A DNA stretch of 64,000 nucleotides from Chryseosolibacter indicum (GCF_018598585.1 NZ_JAHESD010000015.1:1703-65702); one strand, 5' to 3'; shown: positions 43,577 to 53,415, counted from the stretch's first letter. Notes: generated from the sequence alone by a model not told the origin. Made by a program: numbers and translations.

Positions 43577-43589
43577 TAAATTAATCGCT

Positions 43590-46106
43590 GTGTTAAACGA
43601 GTTATTGAGGTCCTGTTTTAAATGTTTCGCCTTTCTTTGGGTAATTGTCCTTTCACATCCTTCATTTTCTCAAACAGTAGTAAAAGGAAAAGTAACAGAC
43701 GTTAATTCAGGAGACCCTATCCCTTTTGCAAACGTAATTTTTAAAGGTACCACAACGGGTACCACTACTGATTTCGACGGTAACTTCAGTATTAAAAGCG
43801 CCAATCCTGTTGATTCTGTTGTTGTATCTTACTTGGGATATAAAACAAAAACAAGAAAAATTCAGCAGGGGTTAGAGCAGGTAGTAAACTTTCAACTGGA
43901 AGAAATTACGACCAGCCTTCAGGAAGTAGTTTTTGATGCAGGAGAGAATCCTGCGTATTCAATCTTACGGAACGTTGTACGCAACAAGAATAAGAACGAT
44001 AAGCGAAAGCTTACTGCGTATGAGTATGATACATATACCAAGATTGAGATTGATGTAGATAATATTACCGAGAAGTTCAAGAAGAGGAAGGTAATGCAAA
44101 AGATCACGCAGGTAATGGATAGTGTCGATCGCATTGCAGGAGAAGATGGCAAACCAATACTTCCGCTTTTCATCTCAGAAAGTGTCTCAAAGTACTACTA
44201 TCGAAAAGATCCCGAGCTTAAAACAGAAAACATATTAAGATCTAAAATTAATGGAGTAGGTGTTGAGGATGGTACTTTGGTGACCCAGCTTGTGGGTACA
44301 TCATTTCAGGAGTATAATTTCTATCAAAACTGGTTAAATGTTATAAGTAAAGAATTTGTTTCTCCTATTGCCGATGGTTGGAGACTGTATTATAATTATG
44401 ATCTTACTGATAGCGTGTATATAGGCGATGACTTCTGTTATCGCTTGGATTTCTTTCCGCGAAGTCCCCAAGACCTCGCCTTCAGCGGCACAATCTGGAT
44501 CACCAAAGGTGAGTATGCTTTAAAACAAATTGATGCATCCGTTGGAAAGCAAGCCAATCTTAATTTCATAGAAAAGATCCGAATACAACAAGAGCTTGTT
44601 AAAACTGAAGAAGGATCGTGGCTACCCGTAAAAAACCGCGTTCTTATAGATATCAGCGAACTTACGAAGTTCTCTGCGGGTATGCTTGCTAAGTTTTATA
44701 CAAGCAACAAGAATATAAAAGTCAACAAGCCCTATGACGCATCTTTTTATAGTAGGCCAATAGTAATGGCCGAAGATGCAAGGCAATACGAACAGGAGGA
44801 ATATTGGGATACACTCCGTCATGAGCCATTATCAGAAACAGAAAAGAGTGTTTATAAAATGATCGACACTCTTCAGAACATTCCTATTGTAAAAACATAT
44901 ACCGACATTATAAAGATTGTTGTTAATGGTTACTACAACGCGGGTAAGATTAACATAGGGCCTTATATATCAGCTTTAGCCTATAATGATATTGAAGGAG
45001 TAAGGGTTGAAGGTGGCTTTAAAACCAACATGGAATTTAGCAAACGATGGGTGGTAGGTGGTAGCTTAGGATATGGTTTTAATGATGGAAGATTAAAATA
45101 CTCAGCATTCTTACAACACATTCTCTCGAGAGACAGATGGACAACAGCCACCATTCGCTTACGCAGCGATTTAGGCCGGGTCGGCATTGATGAAGAGAGC
45201 CTTGCTGATAATTATCTTTTTCTTGCAGCCCAGCGATTCGGAATCTTCAGGAGAGGCTATTACTTTAACGAATCGAAATTCGATTTTAGACGAGAGATAT
45301 TTAAAGGGTTCACCCAAAGAATAGCTTTTAAGCATTCTACGTTCAAGCCAACATTTAACTTCGGATATTATCAGCAGGGAGATAACGAGAACTCACCAAT
45401 ACTTAATACTTACGAAAATGCTGAAGTGATAATTGAATCTCGCTTCGCCAGAGATGAGATCTTTCTTCAAAATGACAATGAAAGATTAAGTTTAGGAACA
45501 CTAAAGTGGCCCATCGTAACCATCCGTTACACCCATGGCTTAAAAGGATTCATGGGGAGCGACTTCGAATATGATAAATTAAGATTGTCATTATTTAAGA
45601 AGATACGATTTGGTCCTTTAGGAGTAGGAGCAATGAACCTGGCAGGTGAATATGTATTCAATACATTGCCTTATCCACTTTTGTCATTACATCTTGGCAA
45701 CCAGACTCCCATCTATGCTCAGGTCACATACAACCTCATGGATTATGGAGAGTTCATTAGCGATCGTTACGCATCTATGCAGTATCAACACCACTTCGAA
45801 GGGTTTTTACTTAATAGAATTCCATTAATGAAAAAATTGAAGTGGCGTTTAGTAGGTACTGCAAACGTAATTTACGGTGGTATGAATTGGAGAAACCGTG
45901 ACCTGATAGCGGAGACTACAAGTAACGGAGAAGAAACACCTGAGGCAGGTTTTTTGGCCAGAGGAAAGCCTTACGTAGAATTAGGCTACGGTGTGGAAAA
46001 TATCTTTAAATTCTTCAGAGTTGACTTTATTCATAGGCTTTCCTATCTGGATAAACCAGACACAAGGAAATTTGGCGTATTCTTTAGCTTCCAGTTTAAT
46101 TTATAA
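43590..46106 (+). CDS. DUF5686 outer-membrane protein with CarboxypepD_reg-like domain
   Basis: An 838-residue exported protein. A signal peptide (FAFLWVIVLSHPSFSQ) is followed by a carboxypeptidase-regulatory-like beta-sandwich (residues about 30-110: VKGKVTDVNSGDPIPFANVI, DFDGNFSIKS, SYLGYKTKTRKI), as in TonB-dependent transporters. The rest matches DUF5686: NPAYSILRNVVRNKNKNDKR, FPRSPQDLAFSGTIWITKGEY and a barrel-like C-terminus ending FGVFFSFQFNL. It is predicted to be an outer-membrane barrel, but it lacks a TonB plug, so transport mode and substrate are unknown. Start is GTG at 43590 or TTG at 43605. It is followed by an 8-bp hairpin without a T-run (46108-46127). Confidence 0.87.
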   Translation: MLNELLRSCFKCFAFLWVIVLSHPSFSQTVVKGKVTDVNSGDPIPFANVIFKGTTTGTTTDFDGNFSIKSANPVDSVVVSYLGYKTKTRKIQQGLEQVVNFQLEEITTSLQEVVFDAGENPAYSILRNVVRNKNKNDKRKLTAYEYDTYTKIEIDVDNITEKFKKRKVMQKITQVMDSVDRIAGEDGKPILPLFISESVSKYYYRKDPELKTENILRSKINGVGVEDGTLVTQLVGTSFQEYNFYQNWLNVISKEFVSPIADGWRLYYNYDLTDSVYIGDDFCYRLDFFPRSPQDLAFSGTIWITKGEYALKQIDASVGKQANLNFIEKIRIQQELVKTEEGSWLPVKNRVLIDISELTKFSAGMLAKFYTSNKNIKVNKPYDASFYSRPIVMAEDARQYEQEEYWDTLRHEPLSETEKSVYKMIDTLQNIPIVKTYTDIIKIVVNGYYNAGKINIGPYISALAYNDIEGVRVEGGFKTNMEFSKRWVVGGSLGYGFNDGRLKYSAFLQHILSRDRWTTATIRLRSDLGRVGIDEESLADNYLFLAAQRFGIFRRGYYFNESKFDFRREIFKGFTQRIAFKHSTFKPTFNFGYYQQGDNENSPILNTYENAEVIIESRFARDEIFLQNDNERLSLGTLKWPIVTIRYTHGLKGFMGSDFEYDKLRLSLFKKIRFGPLGVGAMNLAGEYVFNTLPYPLLSLHLGNQTPIYAQVTYNLMDYGEFISDRYASMQYQHHFEGFLLNRIPLMKKLKWRLVGTANVIYGGMNWRNRDLIAETTSNGEETPEAGFLARGKPYVELGYGVENIFKFFRVDFIHRLSYLDKPDTRKFGVFFSFQFNL

Positions 46107-46172
46107 ATCCTTGTTGTTTAACAAGGAACCGGCATAAGCGATATAATTACAAGAGCCTTTATTGGTTTACGC

Positions 46173-46203
46173 TTTCTGCTTTCCGCATCTTTAAGCATAT
46201 TTG
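46173..46203 (+). promoter_or_regulatory. Probable promoter for thrS
   Basis: TTTC (46173-46176), exactly 19 nt, then CATATTTG (46196-46203): ten of twelve matches to the Bacteroidota consensus. It ends 17 nt before the thrS ATG. Confidence 0.5.
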
Positions 46204-46220
46204 TGCCCAAATTTTAAGAA

Positions 46221-48155
46221 ATGAACGTTAAGATTTCTCTTCCTGATGGAACTGTCAGAGAATACGCTTCTCCGGTAAAAGGTTCTGAAATAGCTAGCAG
46301 CATTAGTGAAGGTTTAGCCCGAAATGCTTTAGCAATAGAAGTTAATGGTGAGATCTGGGATTTAAGCAGACCTATTACGGAAGACGCTGCTGTGAAGATT
46401 CTTACCTGGAATGATAAAGGAGGGAAGTCAACGTTTTGGCACTCATCTGCCCACCTTCTTGCGGAAGCACTTGAGGCGCTTTACCCTGGTGTAAAGTTCG
46501 GTATCGGCCCGGCAATTGATAACGGTTTTTACTACGATGTTGATCTTGGAGAGAATAGATCTTTAGGAGAGCACGACCTGGCTGCCATTGAAGCAAAGAT
46601 GAAAGAGCTTGCCAAAAAAGAAAGTGCATACATTCGTAAAGATGTGAGCAAGGCAGATGCTTTAGACTACTTTAGTAAAAAAGGTGACCAGTATAAACTT
46701 GAATTGATCAGTGGTCTTGACGATGGTAAGATTACATTTTATCAGCAAGGTAACTTTACAGACCTCTGTCGCGGTCCTCATATTCCTAGTACCGGATCTA
46801 TTAAGGCGGTAAAACTACTTAATGTTGCTGGTGCTTACTGGAGGGGTAACGAGAAGAACAAAATGCTTACTCGGCTTTATGGAATAACATTTCCGAAGCA
46901 AAAGGAATTGGAAGAGTACTTACATGTCCTTGAAGAAGCAAAAAAGCGTGACCATCGCAAGTTAGGAAGAGAGTTGGAGTTGTTTGCTTTCTCTGAAAAA
47001 GTAGGTATGGGTTTGCCTTTATGGCTCCCTAAGGGTACAATCTTAAGAGAAAGATTGGAACAATTTATGCGTAGGGCGCAGGTTAGAGCCGGATACGACC
47101 CTGTTGTAACACCACATATTGGAGGAAAGAATTTATACGTTACCTCAGGTCACTACGAGAAATATGGTAAAGACTCTTTTCAACCGATCCATACACCTGA
47201 TGAGGGAGAGGAGTTCTTGTTGAAGCCAATGAACTGTCCGCACCATTGTGAAATTTATAAGACTAAACCACGATCATACCGTGATTTACCAATCCGCCTG
47301 GCAGAATTTGGTACTGTATATAGATATGAGCAGAGCGGAGAGTTGCACGGGTTAACAAGGGTTAGAGGATTCACTCAGGATGATGCACATATTTTCTGTC
47401 GCCCTGATCAGGTAAAGGAAGAGTTTATTAAAGTAATAGATCTTGTGCTCCACGTTTTTAAGTCGCTTGGCTTCGAGAATTATACAGCGCAAGTATCTCT
47501 TCGCGATCCTGCCAATAAAGAAAAATACATTGGTCAGGATCATTTGTGGGATAAGGCCGAACGTGAGATTCAGGAGGCTGCCGATGAGCGTGGTTTAAAG
47601 ACAGTAGCCGTTGAAGGGGAAGCTGCTTTTTATGGACCTAAGCTTGACTTCATGGTTAAGGATGCACTTGGTCGCAGCTGGCAGCTTGGTACTATTCAGG
47701 TAGATTATAACCTTCCAGAACGTTTCGAGCTTGAATACGTAGGATCAGATAATCAAAAACATCGACCGGTAATGATTCACCGAGCTCCTTTTGGATCCCT
47801 GGAGCGTTTTATTGCTGTTTTAATAGAACATTGCGCAGGTAATTTTCCGCTTTGGTTAGCACCAGATCAAATTGCCGTGCTACCTATCTCAGAAAGGTTT
47901 AATGATTACGCCGCTAAAGTGTATGCGCTCCTCAAGGAGCAGGACATCAGAGGTGTTTTAGACGACCGCGATGAAAAAATAGGAAGAAAAATACGTGATG
48001 CAGAAACCAAAAAGATACCTTACATGCTTATAGTAGGCGAGCGGGAAGTAGCAGAGAACCAAGTAGCTGTAAGAAAGCATGGTGAAGGAGATAAAGGAAG
48101 TGTTTCTCTTGATACGTTTATTTCTGGCTTTAAGGTTGAATGTGCTGCTCCTTAA
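46221..48155 (+). CDS. thrS: Threonyl-tRNA synthetase
   Basis: A 644-residue class II synthetase of standard length. The N-terminal TGS domain (1-60) is followed by the editing domain with [12 protein letters not shown] and the catalytic domain with [20 protein letters not shown] (zinc-binding cysteine and histidines), class II motif 2 in [20 protein letters not shown] and motif 3 in [12 protein letters not shown]. The C-terminal anticodon-binding domain starts [16 protein letters not shown]. It charges tRNA-Thr in the cytoplasm. It heads the translation block with infC, rpmI and rplT, although infC also has its own promoter. Confidence 0.98.
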   Translation: MNVKISLPDGTVREYASPVKGSEIASSISEGLARNALAIEVNGEIWDLSRPITEDAAVKILTWNDKGGKSTFWHSSAHLLAEALEALYPGVKFGIGPAIDNGFYYDVDLGENRSLGEHDLAAIEAKMKELAKKESAYIRKDVSKADALDYFSKKGDQYKLELISGLDDGKITFYQQGNFTDLCRGPHIPSTGSIKAVKLLNVAGAYWRGNEKNKMLTRLYGITFPKQKELEEYLHVLEEAKKRDHRKLGRELELFAFSEKVGMGLPLWLPKGTILRERLEQFMRRAQVRAGYDPVVTPHIGGKNLYVTSGHYEKYGKDSFQPIHTPDEGEEFLLKPMNCPHHCEIYKTKPRSYRDLPIRLAEFGTVYRYEQSGELHGLTRVRGFTQDDAHIFCRPDQVKEEFIKVIDLVLHVFKSLGFENYTAQVSLRDPANKEKYIGQDHLWDKAEREIQEAADERGLKTVAVEGEAAFYGPKLDFMVKDALGRSWQLGTIQVDYNLPERFELEYVGSDNQKHRPVMIHRAPFGSLERFIAVLIEHCAGNFPLWLAPDQIAVLPISERFNDYAAKVYALLKEQDIRGVLDDRDEKIGRKIRDAETKKIPYMLIVGEREVAENQVAVRKHGEGDKGSVSLDTFISGFKVECAAP

Positions 48156-48177
48156 ATAAATCGTTATAAGTATAAAT

Positions 48178-48207
48178 TTTGAAAAATTAAAATAATAACG
48201 ATATTTG
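48178..48207 (+). promoter_or_regulatory. Probable promoter for infC-rpmI-rplT
   Basis: TTTG (48178-48181), 18 nt, GATATTTG (48200-48207), eleven of twelve consensus matches. It lies in the gap after thrS and would give a leader of about 70 nt before the infC ATG, or about 30 nt before the alternative ATC. Confidence 0.62.
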
Positions 48208-48281
48208 CAGCCTGTTTTTTGTAGGATTTAAATTTTAATAATATCGAGCCTAATAATAGTAGACCCAGTTTTAACAGACCA

Positions 48282-48815
48282 ATGCGGAGAGGGCCTCAGC
48301 GTGAAGAGCCTTACCGTATAAACGAGAGAATAACAGCTCCGCGAGTAAGAGTTATAGGAGAAAACATTAAAGTTGATGTTTATCCTATTCAACAAGCAAT
48401 TAGCTTAGCTAGGGAGCAAGGATTGGATTTGGTTGAAATATCTCCAAATGCAGATCCTCCTGTTTGTAAGGTTGTTGACTACCAGAAGTTTAAATACGAG
48501 CAGAAAAAGAAACAGAAGGAGATTAAAGCGAAAACCGTTAAGGTAGTTATTAAAGAAATTCGTTTTGGTCCCAATACTGAAGAGCATGATTTTAACTTCA
48601 AGGTTAAGCATGCGGAGAACTTCCTTAAAGAAGGTTCCAAAGTAAAGGCAACAGTAACATTCTTTGGCCGCTCTATTGTTTACAAAGAGAGAGGTGAAAT
48701 CTTATTGTTAAAGTTTGCTCAGGCTCTTGAGGAATTTGGAAAAGTTGAGGCTATGCCTAAACTTGAAGGTAAGAGAATGAGCATGTTATTGATGCCTAAA
48801 GCAGCGAAAAAGTGA
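48282..48815 (+). CDS. infC: Translation initiation factor IF-3
   Basis: A 177-residue IF-3. The N-terminal domain is [20 protein letters not shown] to [23 protein letters not shown]; the C-terminal domain is [43 protein letters not shown] and the final [12 protein letters not shown]-3 binds the 30S subunit and discriminates against wrong start codons. The ATG at 48282 is annotated, but the frame stays open upstream to a TAG at 48222, and an ATC codon at 48243 would add 13 residues rich in Asn, Arg and Pro. Rare start codons (AUU in E. coli) are used by infC for self-control, so ATC is a credible alternative. Confidence 0.96.
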   Translation: MRRGPQREEPYRINERITAPRVRVIGENIKVDVYPIQQAISLAREQGLDLVEISPNADPPVCKVVDYQKFKYEQKKKQKEIKAKTVKVVIKEIRFGPNTEEHDFNFKVKHAENFLKEGSKVKATVTFFGRSIVYKERGEILLLKFAQALEEFGKVEAMPKLEGKRMSMLLMPKAAKK

Positions 48816-48833
48816 TTTGCTAATTATAAAACA

Positions 48834-49028
48834 ATGCCTAAGTTAAAAACAAAGTCAGGTGCTAAGAAGAGATTCAAAGTAACCGGCACAGGAAAGATCA
48901 AGCATAAGAGAGCTTTTAAAAATCATATCCTGACTAAAAAAGAAACAAAGCAAAAGAGAAGACTCGGAAACAAAGCTTTGGTTCATAAGTCAGATATGAA
49001 CAATGTAAAAGCAATGCTAGTTCTTTAA
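48834..49028 (+). CDS. rpmI: Ribosomal protein bL35
   Basis: A 64-residue, highly basic protein with the bL35 pattern: [42 protein letters not shown] and a final NNVKAMLV. It is a component of the 50S subunit. It lies 18 bp after infC and 75 bp before rplT, the canonical order, and is regulated with them. Confidence 0.97.
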   Translation: MPKLKTKSGAKKRFKVTGTGKIKHKRAFKNHILTKKETKQKRRLGNKALVHKSDMNNVKAMLVL

Positions 49029-49103
49029 TTGGTTCAATGTTCAACCCGATTTTTGGCCAAAAGACCATAAACAATGGCGCCAACGATCAAAAACTAATGT
49101 AAA

Positions 49104-49448
49104 ATGCCTAGATCAGTCAACAATGTAGCCTCCAGGGCTAAAAGAAAGAGAATCTTAAAATTAGCCAAAGGTTTCTTTGGACGTAAGAAAAACGTTTGGA
49201 CGGTAGCGAAGAATGCAGTTGAAAAAGGACTTGTATATGCTTACCGCGATAGAAAACAAAAGAAAAGAGAATTCAGAGCTGTATGGATTCAAAGAATCAA
49301 TGCAGGTGCTCGCCAGCATGGCTTATCTTATTCTGAGCTAATGGGTAAATTAAAGAAGTCAGGTATTGATTTAAATCGTAAGGTCCTTGCTGATTTAGCA
49401 ATGAATCATCCTGAAGCTTTCACAGCTGTAATAAACAAAGTGAAATAA
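49104..49448 (+). CDS. rplT: Ribosomal protein bL20
   Basis: A 114-residue basic protein of normal length: [60 protein letters not shown] and the globular C-terminus [21 protein letters not shown]. bL20 is an early assembly protein of the 50S subunit and in enterobacteria represses its own operon by binding the leader mRNA. The 75-nt gap upstream contains a 12-nt palindrome (49051-49062) that could be structural. The gene is the last of the translation block and is followed by a strong terminator. Confidence 0.98.
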   Translation: MPRSVNNVASRAKRKRILKLAKGFFGRKKNVWTVAKNAVEKGLVYAYRDRKQKKREFRAVWIQRINAGARQHGLSYSELMGKLKKSGIDLNRKVLADLAMNHPEAFTAVINKVK

Positions 49449-49471
49449 ATCATATTGCACTTAAATGGTAC

Positions 49472-49495
49472 AAGGGGGCGTAAGCCCCTTTTTTG
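49472..49495 (+). terminator. Rho-independent terminator of the translation block
   Basis: A GC-rich stem GGGGC / GCCCC with a GTAA tetraloop, extended by A-T pairs, followed by six T residues. It starts about 24 nt after the rplT stop. Confidence 0.92.
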
Positions 49496-49634
49496 TTTCC
49501 AGCCGGTATTAATAATACCTTGCCTACTTTATGGTTAAAGCTTGAAAAAGTTTACCACTAAACCTTGGTCGTCTTAACGAACTGAAGTGTGACTGACTTA
49601 ACCCCACTACTCGAAGTCGTAAAGGGATAAATGT

Positions 49635-52600
49635 ATGGTGAAGCAACCCTCATCAACTGGAGAGTTTGAAAATCCCTTTTCTGATACCTCACTAGATCTG
49701 GTAGTGAGGCCAGGAAATCCATTTCCTGGGCTGAGACCTTTCTCTTTAGATGAAGCCCACTTATTTTTTGGTCGAGAAGGCCACATAGACGAAATTCTTG
49801 TAAAGCTTGCACAGCATCGATTTGTTGCTGTAATGGGATACTCTGGAAGTGGTAAATCGTCGTTGATGTATTGTGGCTTAGTGCCCGTATTATATGGCGG
49901 GTTTATGACCCAAACCGGACCTCATTGGACCGCTATACTTGTAAGGCCTGGTTCTTCTCCAATTGATAATTTAGCGGAATCTATTATTGACCATCTGCTC
50001 CTCAGCAAGAAACTTGAAATCAAAAACAAACGAGAACACAAAGCCATTATCACTTCCGTTCTAAGAAGTGGTCCTCAGGGGCTTGTCGAGGTTTCGCAAT
50101 ACATTCAAAGCAAAAGTGGTGAGAATGTTTTCTTCCTTATCGACCAGTTCGAGGAATTGTTTCGCTATAAAGAGAATTTATCTGTAGAGACTCAGAATGA
50201 GGCTTTGTTATATGTTAATCTTATCCATACTGCGATAACGCAACAGGAAGTACCTGTTTATGTGGCGTTAACTATGCGATCAGACTTTATAGGTAATTGT
50301 TCTGCTTTTCCCGGGTTAACACAATGGATTAATTTGAGCAATTACCTTGTGCCACAGATGACGCGCGAACAAAAGAAAATGGTCATTCAGGGACCGGTTG
50401 CAGTGGCGGGAGGAAAAATTTCGGAGCGACTTGTTACACGACTTCTGAGTGACATTGGTAACAACCAGGATCAACTTCCGATTCTCCAACATGCTCTAAT
50501 GAGAACATGGGATTACTGGGTAGAGAACAGAGATCCGGGCGAACCTATCGATCTTCGCCACTATAAGGCCATTGGAAGAATCAGTGAGGCACTTTCACAA
50601 CATGCGAATGAAACATTTGACGAGCTATCTATAAGAAGCAAGGAGATAGCAGAAGTGTTGTTTAAAAATACAACTGAAAAAGGACAGGATAGTAAAGGTA
50701 TGCGTCGGCCTGCCAAGCTTAGTCTTATTGCAAAGCTGGCAGAGGCTGAAGAAGAAGATGTAATAGAAGTAGTAGAACATTTTAGAAAAGCAGGAAGATC
50801 GTTTTTAATGCCTCCTGCGAATGTTCCTCTCAGTGGTGATTCAATAATTGAACTTTCTCATGAAAGTCTGATGCGTATTTGGAAGCGCTTGAATGTCTGG
50901 GTAGAGGAGGAGTTTGAGTCAGCGCAAATGTATAAGAGGCTATCAGAGGCTGCTGCAATGTACCAGATTGGAAAGACAGGATTGTGGCGTCCGCCGGATT
51001 TGCAATTGGCACTTAACTGGCAAAAGAAGCAAAGGCCAACACGCGAATGGGCACAGCGTTATGATGATGCCTTTGAGCGCGCTATTGTATTCCTTGATAC
51101 GAGCAGAATTACTTATGAGGCAGAATTAAAAAATCAGGAAATGTCTCAGCGCCGTGTATTAAGAAGAGCACGCGCTACCGCTGTTGTTTTAGGTATTGCC
51201 TTCGTTGTGGCCATACTTTTCTTTTTGCTCTCCTATATCCAAAAAATCAAGGCTGATGAGCAAACAAGGTTAGCAGAAAAAGAACGTCAGGAGGCACAGG
51301 TACAACGTGAACTCGCTATTAAACAGAAGGCAGAAGCTGATAGGCAAAGAGGACTTGCTCAAAAGGCAGCAGATGATTTTGCTAAATCCATGTCTGCAGT
51401 TGAAGATGCTTTTGAAGTTGCTCAACGAGAAAGAAACCGCGCTGAAATGGCCTTGCTTAAGGCAAAAGAAGAAGAACAGAAAGCTTCTATTGCAGGTAAA
51501 GAAGAAAAGCTTGCCGAAGATCAGGCCGTAACACAGACAAGGTTTGCTCAACAACAGTTTGATAGAGTAAACAACCTGTATATGCAGGCCTTAGCGCAGA
51601 ACCTTGCTTTTAAATCCATTCACGAAGATGATGATAAGGAGTTAAAAGGATTACTAGCCTTGCAAGCCTATTATTTCCACACACGTTATGAGGGCAGGAA
51701 ATACGATCGATACATCTATGAAGGCTTATACAAAGCACTGAAAAGAATTAATGGAACAACCTATAGTACAATTAAGACACAAGGATCTCAACATACTAAT
51801 AATAAATCTCTCGCAATTTTGTCTAAGGATAATTCTGCCTTCTTTACTTCTGATGGAGATACTAGAATAATGAAAGCAGACTTGAACATTTTAAGTAGTG
51901 GTGCTACTGCATATTCAGCACGTTACCCTGGTAGTATCATCAGTTTGAGTACCGATGAGAAGTATATGGTGGCTGCGGGTGATTCTTCATCTATTCAGAT
52001 TTACGCTCTGTTTACAGAGACTAGAAAACCAACGCGTGTTGTGGAAAATGCAGGTGGCTTCACCAATGATATCAAATTTATTCCCAATAGTACAAAGTTC
52101 ATTTTTGCAAGTGCCGATAAAACGCTGTCTATTGGAGATGTAGACGGAAGCAGTAGAAAGTTGGTATCATTCCCAACTGAGATTAAGAGAATTGCCATCA
52201 GCCCTAATGGAAAGATGCTTGCTGGTGCTTCCTGGGATGGACAGCTTTACTTGGTAAAATTAAGTACTTACGAAGTCGAACAAATAGTTCTTTCGGATAA
52301 AGGTACACGTATCCTGTCTGTAAATTTTACTCCTGATTCAAACACACTGGCTTATGGTACTGAAGACGTTTCCAATAAGAGAGGTTTAATCAAACTTTAT
52401 AATTTAACTACAAAGCAAACTATTCAATTTACAGGTCATAAGGCGGGGGTAACAGATATTGAAATTAGTGCTGATGGAAAACTTCTGGCAAGCTTAGGCT
52501 TTGATAAAAAATTAATGCTCTGGTTAATGGAGAGCTCAGAGGATTCGCCAATTACAGTTAATGAAAATAATGGTGTCGTATTCGATATCGCATTCAACAA

Positions 52601-52781
52601 CACTTCAGGGCATCTAATCGCAGCATGCGCTGAATCAGAAATAAAAATCTGGCCTGTAGATCCGGTTGTTATTGCCAATCAGCTATGTCATAAGCTTACG
52701 AGAACTATGACTAAAGGCGAATGGGAAAAGTATGTTAACAAAGGGGAGGACATTCAGCAGGAACCCGTTTGTAATAAGTAA
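49635..52781 (+). CDS. nSTAND1 NTPase with transmembrane segment, coiled coil and WD40-like propeller
   Basis: A 1048-residue multidomain protein. Residues about 28-480 are an nSTAND1 NTPase: NPFPGLRPFSLDEAHLFFGR, Walker A GYSGSGKSS (68-76), Walker B FFLIDQFEELFR (166-177), the sensor region ALTMRSDFIGNC and the winged-helix end with ELSHESLMRIWKRL. One hydrophobic segment follows at about 514-536 (TAVVLGIAFVVAILFFLLSY), then a Lys/Glu/Ala/Gln-rich coiled coil (540-650) and WD40-like repeats (about 690-1020), with ISPNGKMLAGASWDGQLYLV and ISADGKLLASLGFDKKLML as the clearest. STAND proteins sense ligands through the repeat domain and oligomerise on ATP. There is no recognisable N-terminal effector; the membrane segment suggests the propeller and NTPase lie on opposite sides of the inner membrane. 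Function is unknown, possibly signalling or defence. Confidence 0.82.
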   Translation: MVKQPSSTGEFENPFSDTSLDLVVRPGNPFPGLRPFSLDEAHLFFGREGHIDEILVKLAQHRFVAVMGYSGSGKSSLMYCGLVPVLYGGFMTQTGPHWTAILVRPGSSPIDNLAESIIDHLLLSKKLEIKNKREHKAIITSVLRSGPQGLVEVSQYIQSKSGENVFFLIDQFEELFRYKENLSVETQNEALLYVNLIHTAITQQEVPVYVALTMRSDFIGNCSAFPGLTQWINLSNYLVPQMTREQKKMVIQGPVAVAGGKISERLVTRLLSDIGNNQDQLPILQHALMRTWDYWVENRDPGEPIDLRHYKAIGRISEALSQHANETFDELSIRSKEIAEVLFKNTTEKGQDSKGMRRPAKLSLIAKLAEAEEEDVIEVVEHFRKAGRSFLMPPANVPLSGDSIIELSHESLMRIWKRLNVWVEEEFESAQMYKRLSEAAAMYQIGKTGLWRPPDLQLALNWQKKQRPTREWAQRYDDAFERAIVFLDTSRITYEAELKNQEMSQRRVLRRARATAVVLGIAFVVAILFFLLSYIQKIKADEQTRLAEKERQEAQVQRELAIKQKAEADRQRGLAQKAADDFAKSMSAVEDAFEVAQRERNRAEMALLKAKEEEQKASIAGKEEKLAEDQAVTQTRFAQQQFDRVNNLYMQALAQNLAFKSIHEDDDKELKGLLALQAYYFHTRYEGRKYDRYIYEGLYKALKRINGTTYSTIKTQGSQHTNNKSLAILSKDNSAFFTSDGDTRIMKADLNILSSGATAYSARYPGSIISLSTDEKYMVAAGDSSSIQIYALFTETRKPTRVVENAGGFTNDIKFIPNSTKFIFASADKTLSIGDVDGSSRKLVSFPTEIKRIAISPNGKMLAGASWDGQLYLVKLSTYEVEQIVLSDKGTRILSVNFTPDSNTLAYGTEDVSNKRGLIKLYNLTTKQTIQFTGHKAGVTDIEISADGKLLASLGFDKKLMLWLMESSEDSPITVNENNGVVFDIAFNNTSGHLIAACAESEIKIWPVDPVVIANQLCHKLTRTMTKGEWEKYVNKGEDIQQEPVCNK

Positions 52782-53165
52782 CCCTCCTAATTACTAATAG
52801 TAATCGACAAAGAGCAATAGCCATTACTGAGACATGGTTTTCATAGTCCTGATGACTTATTCCAAGCCATGGTGAATAATGGCCTAACTACACCCTTCGA
52901 AAGTTTCCATCTCCCGTGTTTTATTTTTAAGCCTGTAATTCAATTACCGCACAAGCATGTCTGTTCGACCTCTTTCTTAAAAGTACCACCGAGCTTTTGC
53001 CAGTATCATCCTGTTTCCGGTCTCCTTTATTTGAAAGATACCTACTAAACCTGTTAAAGCTAGCTCCAGGGTTATGGAGAGCCTCCGGTTTGAGCACACT
53101 TTCACCTATTGATGAAGTTAATTTAAGGGCAATGTTACAGGTATGTGATTCGGAGGTATCAGGAT

Positions 53166-53251
53166 GATAACCCGTAGATAACCCGTCTCTTTAAGGTACG
53201 GGTTATCTACGGGTTATGTACGGGTTATCTACGGGTTATCTACGGATTATC
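53166..53251. repeat. Inverted arrays of 11-bp tandem repeats (site B)
   Basis: The left arm has GATAACCCGTA (53166-53176) and GATAACCCGTC (53177-53187). After a 9-bp spacer the right arm has five units in the opposite orientation at 53197, 53208, 53219, 53230 and 53241, with consensus TACGGGTTATC and at most one change each. A sixth, decayed unit may follow. The arms are complementary over about 21 bp. Same period and layout as site A but a different unit sequence, sharing the TACGG start. Confidence 0.88.
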
Positions 53252-53280
53252 TTACGGTTAAACAGCGGACAAACAGGTGG

Positions 53281-53415
53281 ATGAGTATGGTTAAGGAGGG
53301 GGCTAAAGAGGCTTTGAAAAGGGGGCAATTTTCCAATTACTTAGCGCGCCACTGGAATGAGGTGCCGGTATGGAAAAAGTTAGTTAATGAGGTATTGAAA
53401 CATCTAACAGGCTAG
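53281..53415 (+). CDS. Putative 44-residue small protein
   Basis: An ATG-initiated frame that starts 30 bp after the site B repeats and encodes 44 residues: it begins MSMVKEGAKEALKRGQF and continues to a Trp-containing amphipathic helix (HWNEVPVWKKLVNEVLKHL). Codon choice looks normal and the peptide is basic and helical, with no signal peptide. No family is recognised. It could be a real small protein, a remnant, or chance; an AGGTGG stretch lies immediately before the ATG but is too close to act as a standard ribosome-binding site. Confidence 0.32.
   Translation: MSMVKEGAKEALKRGQFSNYLARHWNEVPVWKKLVNEVLKHLTG

Noticed and set aside
46108-46127. Terminator after the DUF5686 gene
   Set aside because: An 8-bp stem exists, but no T-run follows it, so it is noted only as a hairpin.
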